From: Phalacrocorax aristotelis
Taxonomy: Eukaryota > Chordata > Aves > Suliformes > Phalacrocoracidae
DNA: 64,000 nucleotides
Assembly: GCF_949628215.1 (NCBI RefSeq)
Contig: NC_134281.1
Coordinates: forward strand, 42,738,512-42,802,511
Reading direction: 5' to 3'
Shown piece after piece: positions 45,901 to 58,900 of this stretch. The notes under the pieces are model-generated. The model saw nothing but the letters and a program-made list of their open reading frames with translations, searched no databases and was not told the DNA's origin. Position numbers and translations under genes: made by a program. The first letter of the stretch is position 1. Each line of letters opens with the position of its first letter.

Positions 45901-48900
45901 ATTTAAAATCCGAAAAGGTTTTCTCACTGGTGAGGTTATAGACAGCTATAGTATATTGTCAGTTGCATTAGGAACAACATGACACTTCCATGCTAAAATC
46001 CTAAACTCATGGGATCCTATAGACACTGCAGTTCCTTTTCATTTCCCTTAAGTTCCCTTAAGTTAGGAATAGTCAGTTTATCTCCTAAAGGCTGGACTGA
46101 GCCCACCAAGAATGATCATCAAATTTGAGAAGTGGATGAATTGTTTGGTGGCACCAGCTTGCTTACAGATGCTATTTTTCATGCATGCAGGTGATCTTCC
46201 CACCTTACGTCACCTGAAGTGTCCACCACAAGACCACAGTAGAGTCCCTCCCCATTACATGACAATGACGCACCATGTTCCCATGTGATGGTACCACTCA
46301 GGAAAGTGGGGTTGTACAGCCAGATGCTGACTGCATTTTCTGTTACAGGATTGATTACGTGGCAGCAAGTAGAAGCTACATATGGTCATTTGACCTAACT
46401 TTTCTCACTTATTCGAAAGGACAACTGTCAAGTTACATGGGATATGAGCATTCTAGTCAAGTGATAGCTACAGCTTAGGTCAACTGTACGAGTCAGAAGC
46501 CCTTATGGCCCTTGAGTGCTGTCATGAATGGCCATTCTGCTTGCCCCAGCCAAAAGAAGCACTATCTTGTCTTGCTCTTCTCTAAAAGATGTTTGAGTAA
46601 TAATGATCCTCTTCTATGTGCTATCATATTTTGCAATAGGTGATGCCTTTGTGATATTATGCAGAAACCTGCTTTCGCTCTGAGTTGTGGCTTCTCTGTG
46701 TGGGTGTGGTACCCACACATCCTTGCTGTGGTTTGCTACTTGAGTTCGGCTTCAGCTAGTCTTTTGTATGACATCACATTCACTCTTAGATGGCTTGGCA
46801 CAATGTTTTAGAAAATGAGATAGGTTTTGGGCAGGAAGCGGCACCTCCCACGTACTTAGTGGTACCAAAGCTATTCAGATGACTGGCATTCCTGTTGAAA
46901 TGAAAGGAGATGAAGATGAATGCCATCCAAATTATTGGGCTGATGATTTACATTTTAGCTGGGTCCTATCCCATCTCTAACAGCAAACTCTGTATCTTGT
47001 CCTGAAGGGTGCCTGATAAGTTTTTAAACAATAATTTCATTAGTTTGTGTAAAAGAACATGTTGTAGAATATAGCTTTCTACACCAAATACCAATGAGGG
47101 CTTATGTGTGAGAAGCTTGATTCCCTGATATCAGGGATCAGTATTTCTTAGACACCACACAAAGATGGTAAAGAAGAGGCTGACAGTATGGTTTTGGACT
47201 CAGGTGTAGTTCAAAATGCTCTTCTGGTCCCTTTTACCCTGTTTTTTCTGTAGGTCCAGTAGATGATACACATTATGCCAATGACAAAAGCTTCTGTTGT
47301 TGAAGCTGCTCCTATCCTTGAGAGCAGAGCAACGTCCTTCCACATCCATGGCACGCAGAGGACATCCTCTGTAGCTCCTGCTGACGAGGAGCGAGACTCA
47401 AGCTACAGTGGTGTCCTTTGTGCAGGGCTCTCTTCTAGCCTTGCACTCATTCTGCCACATGGAAATGCAGTGCTGGTACCTGAATATGGTGCTGGTGTGG
47501 AAGGTGGAAGAGCCAGAATGCAGCCCACTTTTCCTCTGATTAATTTAAGTGAGATGTTTTGATTAGGTGTGTAACAGAGACCTATGTGTATTTACTCCAC
47601 AACACAATGTCTGAAATACACCCTCAGGACGACCTTGCCTGCCCCACCTCCCCCCCCCTCCACCCTCCACCCCCCTCCCGCGATGTTATACTTAATTAAA
47701 CCTCACTTTTTTTTTTTCTTAAAACAAGCTAATCTGCAACAGGGAAAGAAGGTAAAGCAACAACAAAATCTATATTAAGATGGAATGGGCATATTTTAAC
47801 AAGTATGAAGGGTAGAATATAACTCTTTAAAATCTTTGAATGAACTTTTATAAAAGAGAGTAAAGGCAAAATCAATCGTCCAGACTACAATAACTAGCTT
47901 CATTTACAAGCTTTTGTGGAAGAATTTTTTTGTTCCAACAGCTATTTTGGAATTCAAATTCTATTTTTGCTCATCTGTTTTACCTGTGTTTGTGGTAAAG
48001 TGTGAAACCTCCTCTAAATGCCATCCCATAATAGTTCATCCTTAGGATATTGTTTTAAACATAATTGAATTGTTGGGGTACATTAAACATTGCAGTGTTT
48101 TAAGCAGGGGAAATAATTTAATGATGTGGTCTTTAAGACAGTTAATTAGCCTGGCATGTATGACAGTGTAACAAGAACACCACCTACTGTAAAAGTGAAT
48201 GTTCTACACTCCAGAGCACTAATTCCTTATAGCTTTACCCTGCATGGAAATCATTAACCCCTTTTTTGTCAAATGTTTTTAGGCAAAGTTTTTGAGATCA
48301 GAGCCGGTGATTGCAGCTCTCGCCAATATTAGTCAGAAGGAAAATCTGAGAGGTAAAATATATTGCCTTTGGTTTAAACATCAGGGGCAATCACTTCTGC
48401 AAAGATTATTCTAGGGTCTGATACGAGTAATTTTCATAATGATGATGGATTTTTTGGCTGGAAATAGTAAGGATTTAAATAAAATTTCTGGTGATGTCAG
48501 CACGGTTTTTAGAAAATTGCTTGTGGTGACCCTGCTGCAATATTGTTATATTCCTGGCTTGATTTATCTGCTGTAAGATGGACTGTAAATGATAACATTT
48601 AGCACTCGCTCTGTTGCCTTAGCAGAAGGTGGCATAGGTCATGGTGCAGAGGAAAATAGCGTGGTCACTCCAGAGCGCTCTATTTTTGAGAACAGTGAGC
48701 AGGATCTGCATCTCCTGTGCAGCCTGAACTGATGGGGAACTCTCAGCACCTCACAGCGAACTGCTGGCACTTCGCTGGGTTTGCCCACTTGTTGAAGTTT
48801 TGCTCCAGGCAAGGCAGGACAGAGGCCTCTTGAAAAGGTCTGCAGGCTTGGTCCACCTGGAGTTGTCCAAACACAATTCCAACTTTTATCAGAACTTATA

Positions 48901-49735
48901 CAAAGTGTGGTGTATCTTCATCTTTTAAGCTGTGCCTCTTTATCTTGCAGCAGCAAACTCATGATATTTAGTGATTGTAATAACACTCCAAGTTTGAAAT
49001 CCCCAGTGCTCAGAGATCTTTTGCCCCTCCTATGGAAGGCACCTACAACAACTAATTATAAAAGACCACAGAGCTGCTTCTTTTCTGTATTGCTGGGTCC
49101 GTTGTGAGACAAGTCAATGAGATGAGAATGTCTTCCACTGAAAGGATCAAAAAAAACCAAAAAAGAAATCTGATGGGGAGAAACAGTGAGGGAATTCTGA
49201 GAACAAAGCGTAACACCGGCCTTGTTGAAGGCAACAGAGATGTTGCTCTTACTTCCAATAGCCCCCGATTTTACTCAAAGTCACTTTCTGCTTTTATGTC
49301 TGCTGTTGAAAGTGTTTAGCGTGGCAGAATTTTCTCTTCCAGTCAGAGAGCAGATTTTGTGTTTTGCAAGCAATGTTCGGTGCTGGCAGGGACAGGAGCA
49401 TTCCTGATTAAACAAACTCCCTAATAGACCAAGTCTTGCGCTGCTAAACTCGCATGCATTATTGCGCAGGAGGCCAAGCATATTTCAGCCACAATGATGG
49501 AGTGGGCAGCACTCTGTCAGATCAATTATGTACAAGGCCCATCTTCTCTATGATTCCCTCGATTTTTCCTCCTGACAGTTCACCTTGTGCCCAACCTTCT
49601 GTTCTCACGGAGAAAAACCTGCAGACAATAGAAAACCCAGGGCTGTTTTTCCTTGCCACAAAATGGCATAAAGTAACTCTTTCCTGTCATGACTTTTCAC
49701 ACAAATTTATCTTCTCCAGTTTAGGGGATTTATAG
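42940..49735. other. AT-rich non-coding DNA
   Basis: I see no supported gene. Minor features are a direct repeat of TTCCCTTAAG (about 46043-46062), a C-rich tract at 47640-47680 (short C runs separated by single T or A), and a patch at 48240-48620. The last is low in simple sequence and contains words such as ATTAGTCAG, GAGTAATTTTCATAATG and CTTGATTTATCTGC. That kind of composition is common in conserved vertebrate enhancers but is not proof of one. Confidence 0.5.
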
Positions 49736-49736
49736 C

Positions 49737-49863
49737 TCTTTTCTTTTCTTTTCTTTTCTTTTCTTTTCTTTTCTTTTCTTTTCTTTTCTTTTCTTTTCTT
49801 TTCTTTTCTTTTCTTTTCTTTTCTTTTCTTTTCTTTTCTTTTCTTTTCTTTTCTTTTCTTTTC

Positions 49864-49894
<31 letters not shown>

Positions 49895-49970
49895 CTCTCT
49901 CCCTCCCTCTTTCCCTCCCTTCCTCCCTCCCTTCCTTCCTTCCTCCCCTTCCTCCCCTTCCTTTCTTTTG
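49737..49970. repeat. (CTTTT)n microsatellite with CT-rich tail
   Basis: About 32 nearly perfect CTTTT units run from 49737 to about 49896, with one expanded unit near 49870. They are followed by a CCCT/CCTT pyrimidine tract to about 49970. All pyrimidines are on the plus strand. The complementary frame encodes an apparent Lys/Arg/Glu repeat protein, which is an artefact of the repeat. The length is probably variable between individuals and may be compressed or expanded in an assembly. Confidence 0.97.
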
Positions 49971-49974
49971 TAAT

Positions 49975-52900
49975 GTTGTGCAAATAGTGAATGCATGCTA
50001 ATCTGCTGGTTCACAGCTGTGGTCTGTACTGTTAATAGCATTGCAGCCAGTGGCAGGTACTCCGGCCTGCTCCATCTTCAACGAGGAGCTTCTATGCTCG
50101 GACACTGCCCATTTCCCGTCCCAGGGCAGAAGACCTGGTCCACACTGGGATATGGCCTATTCCACATCCTGCCCGTGCAAATGGCACTGAGATGGGCTTT
50201 AGCAAATATTTTTCATGACTTAACATGGCACTGCCTGGGGAAGATAAGTCCTAGGAGAGACTGTTCGGTTCCCAGTCAATTATCTGATGCAAGTGGCCTC
50301 AACCATTTATAGTCAGTTCTGCCCTGCAGTATTTAATTTAAAGAATGAATTTGAATTTACTAAGTGAGGACGAGTATCAGCTCATACTGCCTGGGCTAAT
50401 TCAAAGCTGATTTCATGAAAGTGCTGATTAAAAATGAACTGAGTGGTGTGAGCTGGGGCAACTTCAGAGAAGAGAACCGGTCTGAAGCTGGTGCCTTGTC
50501 TTTCTCTATCCTGTAAGTCAAATCGTACAGCTGGGTCAGCAAAATTAACTTTGGTGGTACCCAGGCTGAAGACAACCAGGAAAACATGGCAAAGAGAGAA
50601 GGAGGAGTTGAATGGCTTAGGCAAAGTTTCTATTATTCTTTCTCTGCAGAAGGAGATACTACAAAGCATGTTTAATTCCTATGAACTGAGTTGTGTGCAA
50701 GCAAAACCAACACAAAGCACATCAAGCATATTATTATAGGTGGAGTTAGATTCCCCATATGTCATAAACAGAAGCAGTACCAAACTGAAACAAAGCTCAG
50801 ACAGATATGTATGTACAAATGTGAAACAGAAGTGATGGCTATCAGGGACCTCTTGAAGTCCTTACAATGCACTGATGGTGGGAAGCTTGGGACCCTTGCT
50901 CTGCCTTTGGAGGAATTGCCTAAGCCATCCCTACAGATGAAACTTCAGGTGAAGAGTTTTGGCTTAGCTAAATTGTTCAAAACAGCCAGCATTTGTGGTG
51001 TGTGTAGGGGGAGAGCCCCATGCCTCCCTGCACAAGATAGGAGCTGCCTTAAAGTTGGTGCGAAGAACATTAAATGGAGCCAGAACAACTCCAGAGTGCT
51101 GACTGCAGCCCGTCCCCCGAGGGACTGACACTGGAGAGATCACTCCATCCAAGAACAAACACTTTTTTTTGGTTCAAATTGATATCTTCTACAGATGCCT
51201 TGGCTTCCTAACAAACTAACTTCCTTTTCTAACGTCTGCCTTCTCTGATCAAAAGACTCTTGTCTTTTGATAGGGCAGAAATTAAGCCATTTTTCTACCT
51301 GCGTCACTTGAACCTGGGGAGAGTTCAAGGTCCTGATAATATGGGTTTTCCACATAATCCTTTTTTACTTCTCACCATTTCCCTTTTACTTTGATCTGGC
51401 CAGTTCTGCTCTCACTTTCCAACCTCACTGTCTCTCCCTCTGTAATGAGAATACTGATAGCAGATATATTATGTGATGTATTGTGTCAAGCCATCACAGC
51501 ACTCTAGGATCACTGTGTTATGGAATAAAGACTACACGTGGCAAGTGGCAGGATTCATCCATGAAAAGTAATTTCATTCTTCAACTGAGAAATAATACTC
51601 TAAAAGACAATCTCAGCATTTTTGGTCTTCAATACCCGATTTGATTTAAGAAGGGAGATAATGCATAATAAAAAAATCGAGCTTCAACAGCTGAGAAATC
51701 TGCAGTAAAATTTTTTCAAATGTACACAAGTGCCATTACATGATATAAAATATTTTTTATAGGTAATTGCTTCTCCTATCAATGACTATAGCAGAACCTT
51801 TCTAAAAAGTGTCCTGGAATGAGCAAGATTACATCTTTAAAGATACCTCATGTATCTTTAGCAACAAAGAACAATTAGTCTTTTCTCAGTGGAAAAGGTC
51901 AGCACTTTATCTGGTCTCTGATATTTAAGTTTTTAATTAGAGATCAACTATGTAATGATGGTGTAGTGCTCTATGTGTTGTTAAGGCTAACTGCAGACAG
52001 CCTAAGTCCTTGAAGCCTTTACTTCCTACTTAGGCATATTTCTAGTAAATACCTTAGAAATTTTTGACCTATAGGTGAAACCATGGTCCAGCCCAAGGAG
52101 AACAGTGAAAAAACCAAATCAGCTGGAAGCTGATCCTGAAACAGAACATAGTTCACCTGAAAATTTTCCCTTTGTCAGGCAGCGATTTGGAAAGATTTGA
52201 CCCCATTGCAGAACCTTGTAATTCCAGCTTGTAGCACTACTGCTTTTCTGCTGGGTGCACTTTTGGAGGAAGGGGCCCAATAACCTAGATTACTAGTGAA
52301 TATTTCAATCTGACAGCTCACTATCTATCTGACAGCAGTGCTGTGACAACACGTCTGGGTCAGATTCAACACTATTATGTAAGCCACCAACCAAACCTTT
52401 TTTTGAATACATTAAAGGCTGCTTAAGTACAAAACCCACCCATGCAAATCTTAAAATGCAGGGAAATATTTGGCTAAGGAGAGCTTTTGGACACCCCTTT
52501 GTGCCCACACATTATACAGCAAGCGATCACACTGAGAAACAGCCTCCACAAGAAACTCCTTTGCATTTCCAGCATCCAAGAAATGTAACATATGCCCAGA
52601 TTCCTCTGGCAAGAGGAACAAACCTTAACTCTGACCTCAGCTGGAAGTTGGCAATGCCAGCTTTGGAAAGGGAAGCTCTGACTGCCGGTACTTCTTGGGT
52701 GGAAGCAGGCAGAGGAAGGAAATCAGCTCTGGGAAAAAGTCTGCCTGGACAATGTGGGTTTTCTTCCAGTCTACAGTGTAATCAACATTTCTTAAATTAA
52801 TAGTTTGCATGCAGGACTGGAAATGCCATCTTTGGTTTCCAGAAAGGGGATGAAGATGGTAGAACTCAAGGTGAGAGACCCCTGTCCCTTTTGGCACGGC

Positions 52901-55835
52901 TCTGGTAGGCTTTGGCCCGTGGTACCAGACAGATGGTTGGTGTGATTGGAAGCTCAGCCATTTCTTCTGGGTCAAAATCCTTTCTCAGTGCTTCTGGAGC
53001 CCTTCAGCTGCATTTCATTTCTGACTCGATCATTTTGAGCTTGATTTAAATAGGGCACTCACAGGCAAAAAGAAAGGAACTCACAAAGGGCTTCGTAGCA
53101 CTTTGAGTTGTTTTATATTAGTGCCTCAGAGGCTATCTGTGCAGTTAGTGTTTCATAGCTCCTGAAACAACTTTTCATGTCACTGGTTGATCCTGTGCTG
53201 TAGTCATTTATCCACAACAGCCATCAATCTGTCTTGGGCAGAAGTGAGGATGCAGTGGAACTGGGAGGGAAATGGCACTTGGAGGCGCTGCCTTCAGAAC
53301 TGTGGATTATGGTAGTGGGATTGGATGCTTTTGGGCTTAAATGGCATGTGGCAAGGCTGGCTTGAGGCCAGGCACTGGGGTAGCCTGAGAGACATCTCCC
53401 TGCTAAGGCAAGGGCTCTCAGCTCCTGATGAGATATCACTTATGTCATATTTCATGCCCTCAGCGGTGGCCTCTTTCACCTGAATGTCATGTCAGTGTCA
53501 CCTGTTCTTGCTGAATTTGGAGCTCAGCAATTCCTGGGAGTTGGGAGCATCTGCCTGGAGGCAGGATATTGCTTATCAGCATCTTGGTTCTTTAGGAGGC
53601 TGATTCTCCAAACTCCTGCTGAGCTGTTATCCAAAGGCTTTCATCTGAGAAAGAAAGAAATGCTTTGTACTCCACTCCTAAAGGACTGCTGATCCCTGGG
53701 CCACCAAGTCAAGTAACCTAGAACAGCCTGTGGCTCTGCCTGTGCTCCCTGGAGGCAACAGCAGAACTCACAAGGTGCACAAGACGAAGACCCAGCAGAG
53801 AAAACTACTCTAGTAGGAAGCATGGGCAGGAAGGGATTTCATGCTGATAAAGTGGCCTCAGTACCAATCATTAGCGGGACCATCAGCACTGAAAGAAGAT
53901 CACCACATTCCTGTGGTGTCAAAAGGATGCAATGACAGGCAGCCCCTCACAGACAGCACAGGTGGATGTATCGATGAATTCTATACCAATTCCTCAAGAT
54001 AAAGCAGAATTTATTCACTAAAAAAGTTTGTCCTTCCTTTCTCTAAAATGTAATTCTGGTGACAGATCTTGTGTAAACGCATTAGGGTTAGTGGAGGTAC
54101 TTTGGATTTACAGAGGGCACATCTAAGCAGACTTTGGCCCCTCTGGTTTTAAATGCTTCAGGAAACCTACACTCATGCAGAAAAAAACAAGTGAGCACAA
54201 TACTAAATTTCATCATTTCCTCATAATTCACTGTGTAAGCGGGCAAAGAAAACACACATTGTGCTGTTTTAGAAAAGAATACTCTCTTTGGGGCTACCAA
54301 GTAAGAACATCATGTTTCATATATATGATACGCAAGGTATTTGATTATTTGTAAAAATGCTTGTGATTCAGCAGCTCTGGGGGCTATGTGAATCAGAGGG
54401 TGATCTGAAGGGATGTTTATTTGAAAGTCTTGTCTCCCTTAGCAGCCCATATCGTCTCTAATGCTCAGCAACCTCTTTCCTCTCTCCCAGAAACGAAGTC
54501 TTTCCTGCACAGCCTTGTTCCTGTACTCCGCCAACATCCCTGCCCTGGATTTTGAGGAGGTTACCCATGGGTGTAGGTGGGATGTATGTTACTTAAGAAG
54601 TTAGATTCAAGTACGAGTCCTCTGACAGGGGTGTAAATAATCTGAGGTATGCCTTACACATATGAAAGTACAGTTGTGTTGTAAAATCAGCTGCTGCTGC
54701 TGCTGGTTAAGAAGAAAATCTTGCCCACCACCTGTACCAAGTTATCTGCAGTTATACCTGATTCAGACTGAGAAATTAAAGTCTTCCTGAAGGATACATT
54801 CACTGAGCCATTGATTGTTACAAGAACAAATAGGACCAATGCCTGAACTCCTGTATAACACACAGGTCCGTGTTGAAGCCTTTTTAACCTCAAGCTTATC
54901 TTTTAGAGAATCATTTGCTGCTAGTATCAATCTAGATAGATGAGCTACTTGTAGGCATCTCATATCTCCCAATAGATCTATGAGGGAAGGAGACCTTACC
55001 TCTGATTTTTAAATACATAGTCAGCTTTCATTTTTAATTAACATCCAAATTCTTGTACTCTAAGCAAGGGGAATAATATCAGTATAAAAAAGGGAAAGAT
55101 GGAAGAAAATAATTTCATTCTGTTACTGTAGGTGCAGTAATTTTATTAGGCATCGCCCCTGTGCAGTCACATACTGCTTTCTATTACCCACTTTCCTGTA
55201 CTAGCTGCATTTGTAAGAGTAAAAGGCACAGTGGCCCATGACTGGGTAGGTCAGCATTTTTTATTCCCTTTCAGCTCACTCTAATGAAAAGCACATGCGT
55301 CCAGTAAATCTTGCCTTTTCCCTTATTAAACCAGTCGATGTTCATTACTGAGGTCTGTGCCTGGCTGGGTGGGAATCAATAAGATGATCCTTTTAATCGT
55401 CTTAGTAATCAACAAGCTATTTCTTATTTCAATCCCAGCCCAGTAGTCATTGAAATCCAATGATTTATCTGCATTACACGTGCACTCACACACACACTTA
55501 CAGCGTAGGGAGGTTTTATATGTGTATGAAAGAGAGAGAGAAAGGCTAAATTTCGCAATACACTTTAAATTATTGTGCCAGTGAAATACCCCTAATTTTA
55601 TTATTTACTTCCTAGTAACCAGGACACGCATGCCTGAGATGACAGAGTGGGAGTTAGATGATACGTCAGTGCCTGCAGTGCAAAGGATGAAACTGCAGAA
55701 ATTAAAGGGATTTTCATGGAGGGAATGGCCAAGTTCATTTTACCTATTCTAAACCCACCCTCCTGATTTTTCCTTCTCATTCCCCTTTCTGACTCAACGA
55801 GGCAGACAGCACAGCGCTGCCGAGAACACCCTGTG
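49975..55835. other. AT-rich non-coding DNA
   Basis: There are no supported genes or RNAs. Open frames are at most about 145 codons (50691-51128) and carry no recognisable features. A small (CTG)n patch occurs near 54692-54704 and a short CA repeat near 55486-55498. Confidence 0.5.
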
Positions 55836-55839
55836 CTAT

Positions 55840-55965
55840 GTGCTGGGTGAGTACCACTCTGCTGTGTAACTGTGGGCAATTTTTGCCCCCCCGGTGCCTC
55901 ATCTTCCCCAACTGTAAAATGAGCATAGTTAGGCTGATTACCTTCATAAAAAACTTCAAAGAAAA
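55840..55965 (+). mobile_element. MIR-type SINE relic
   Basis: This is the clearest MIR in the window: CTGTGTAACTGTGGGCAA, then a pyrimidine-rich stretch, GTGCCTCATCTTCCCC, AACTGTAAAATGAGCATAG and GATTACCTTCATAA. Each block corresponds in order to the MIR consensus ('TGTGTGACCTTGGGCAAG', 'GTGCCTCAGTTTCC', 'TCTGTAAAATGGGGATAA', 'ACCTACCTCATA'). Confidence 0.7.
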
Positions 55966-55969
55966 TTAT

Positions 55970-58900
55970 TGCACAAGAGCATTAGTTCTGGATTAATCAT
56001 GACTGTTTCAGAAATAAATGCTGCTGTCCCCTGGACTCTTTCTGAGCCACACATTCTGTCCTCTGAGCCTAACCTACACTACAGGAGGCACATTTGGATA
56101 ATTGCACCTTCAGAGCCATATGAATCTTGCCTGCAACATCCTTTATGTGCCTGTATTTTGAGGGCCTACACATAAAAATATTTTTAATGTCTCTTGGTTT
56201 TGCTTCAACTCGTCCTGAACCTGTTGTCTGCGTAGAAGTCAAGGAGAAGAGCTGCAAAACAGCAACAATTAGAACTGTAGTTTAAAAACTTCTACAAATG
56301 GAGGGGTTGCTCATGCAACTCTTTCTCAGCTGAGAAGCTGCTGGCATGTTATTAGATGTTATTAGGGCTGATTGTCTGAGTAAGGGTTGTTTGCACAAGT
56401 GAGCAAAGCTGAGCATTGCACTCTGGTGATGTCTCTGTATGAAATTTAGTTTGACTGTCCAATCAACGTATTTGGACAGGAATGGCAAAACCCTGACCGT
56501 GTTGAAATAAACAGCAAGTCTTCAGTTGGTTTTAGTGATTTTACCCCCTATTTTCTTACTGCTGAAAAATCATTATAGTATGAATTATGGAGCGTGTTAA
56601 TAGAGGGAAAATTGGGCACAGGGACTTTTTCCTGCTAATTAATAAACCTTGGTTTTGGGAGAACAGAAAATGAGAGGAGAAGGCGAAAGAAGAAAGAGTC
56701 AAAGTGCAAGTGCATCGAGTGCAGGCGTTGGAGCATCTTTCAGCTATGCCTCCTGTTACGTAAGGCTGGGCTGTGTTTGGGTTGCAACCCGACACTGCCC
56801 CTTTCTCCCCCAAACAGAGCTTTTTCTCATAAAATTCACTCAGGCACTTCTTCTCAAGTTCTTCATACACTTTTCACAAGAAAAAAGAAATCATTCATAT
56901 CTCTCAAAGAGAGTCTCGGATTCTTTAGATATTTTCCATTATAAGCTTTTGGCACCATTATTACCCACAGATCGAGTTACTTTTCTGATCCCCCTTCTTT
57001 CATCTAGTAAAAATGGATTATTTCATTATTAGCCTGGAACCGTTACTGTTCACAGAGATCAGGTCTGTATATGAACAATGCCTTCCCCAGTATATTACTG
57101 AAAATCCTGTGGCTGTTGTAAGGTTTCCTTTAAACACTAGAACTCTATTTTTTGTGAGATCAGCATGGTCGCATAGCCTCTGAAAGCACATTCTTTTTCT
57201 CTGAATTGTACAAAAGCTAGATATGGTAGTTTTCAATAGTTTATGGAAGATCTTAACTGGTGTTAGCTTATTACTACTATGCTTGTGTATAAAACATATA
57301 TATATGTTTCCAATGTCTAGGCTATCACTGTCATTTGACTATATTATTTAATTAACTATAATTTATTGTTGCTGTTATGTCAAATCTTTTAATGTATTAA
57401 AAGAAGTCCAGTGAAAAATGGCCAGCCTGAGTCACTCTAAAATGTCCGCTTTGAACCGTTCGTTCAAATACCCATCAAGTTCCCATTTTCATTTCAAATT
57501 CCCATTGGATAGGAAAAAATTTTGGCTGTTGTGTTCCCAGTTTCTATTTTTTCTGTTACTTCAATTCCACTGGAATTGTGTCTGTTCACTTGTGGATCTC
57601 AATTTGAGAAGCAGGGAAGTCTCTGGAAAGAAAATGCAGACCTGACCCACATCACAAACTGAAAAGGGAATGTTTTCAAGTCAGTGTTGGGAAACAGTCC
57701 TGCTCTCCTGTTTTCTGCCCCATTTGCCTGTTTCTATGGTGAAAACCACCCCCAGTTTCAGAGATCTCATGACTGTGGAAACCTATAAAAAGGGGCAGAA
57801 ATCTCGATCTTGCAGGTCCTGGGACAGTGCCCTCAACTGCATGACCATTCTTTCTTCTCCCTCCAAGTCCTTGATGCAGTCAGCAGCAGTTGTAAACTCT
57901 GATCCCACTGCCTGCACCTCTGCTCCTTCTTCTCAGAGGAAATCATACTCTTGTGCCCTCAAAGCATTTTCCTGCAGGAGGGCACCTGTCCTCTGAGAAG
58001 TGGGCTAAATCCATCCATTAATTTTAGCAAGGACCACCAATAATCCTGAGCTGGTGATAATGTCTAGATGCCAGCAACAGAGACAGCGGCAGAACAGATG
58101 GAACGACAGGTAGAGCACTCGCTTCCCATCCCCACTCCTCTGAGAGAGCTTGAATTCTTTATGTCCTCCATGTGCCTGCTAATTAAAGTGTCTTATCTGT
58201 TTAGACTCCATCAGAACCTGTTTTCTACTTAATATGAGACAAATGGTTTATATAAGCAGAGTCCTGAGTTAGACACTCGGTTCCTAAACGAGCGAGCGTC
58301 ATTTCAACATTTTTAGGATTTATTGTATAATGACCTGTTTAATTCTGTGTTTAGTTTAACTAATTTAATTGAGCACATTGCTTTCTTGGTACCTCCTTTC
58401 TATGTGAGCCATTTCCATCCTCATTCAGACTCATGCCAATGAGGCAAGAACCATTCCCTCCCTCCCCCCATCGATTACAGTTGCCTAGGTTTGATTCTGA
58501 ATCTGGAATTTAGCAGGAATCCTCCGTTACGCTCAATTATTGCACAGAGGCGAGCGTAACATCTTTGTGGGATGTAGGCTCTTCCAGACTCTTTGTCCTC
58601 CATGGTAATGTCCCAATCACACTGAAGTGCTCCCAAATGTGCGAGGACTATTTAAGCTTTGTAAATGCTGTCCTCCAAAAATCACTCCACATAAATGTTT
58701 CATGTCTCTCCTCTGCGATGCACAGGCCCCAAACATTCAGCTGTGAGGGTGTTTATATTTGTGGAACTCTCTTGAACATTTGCTGTGGATTTCAAACAGC
58801 TGCTACACTGAAGCACTGGGAATAGTAAGATCATGAATATTCAGGTAAAGCCACTGGAATGAACAGCCGTTAATAGAATAAATGCCTAAACAGTTGTGTA

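Noticed and set aside
48744..48766. REST/NRSF-like sequence TCAGCACC followed by ACAGCG
   Set aside because: The two half-sites are two bases too close because the GG of the right half is missing, so it does not fit the canonical motif.
49687..50041. Apparent Lys/Arg/Glu repeat proteins on the minus strand
   Set aside because: They are translations of the CTTTT microsatellite, not genes.
57293..57310. 18-bp AT palindrome AAACATATATATATGTTT
   Set aside because: An alternating AT core makes such palindromes common by chance in AT-rich DNA.
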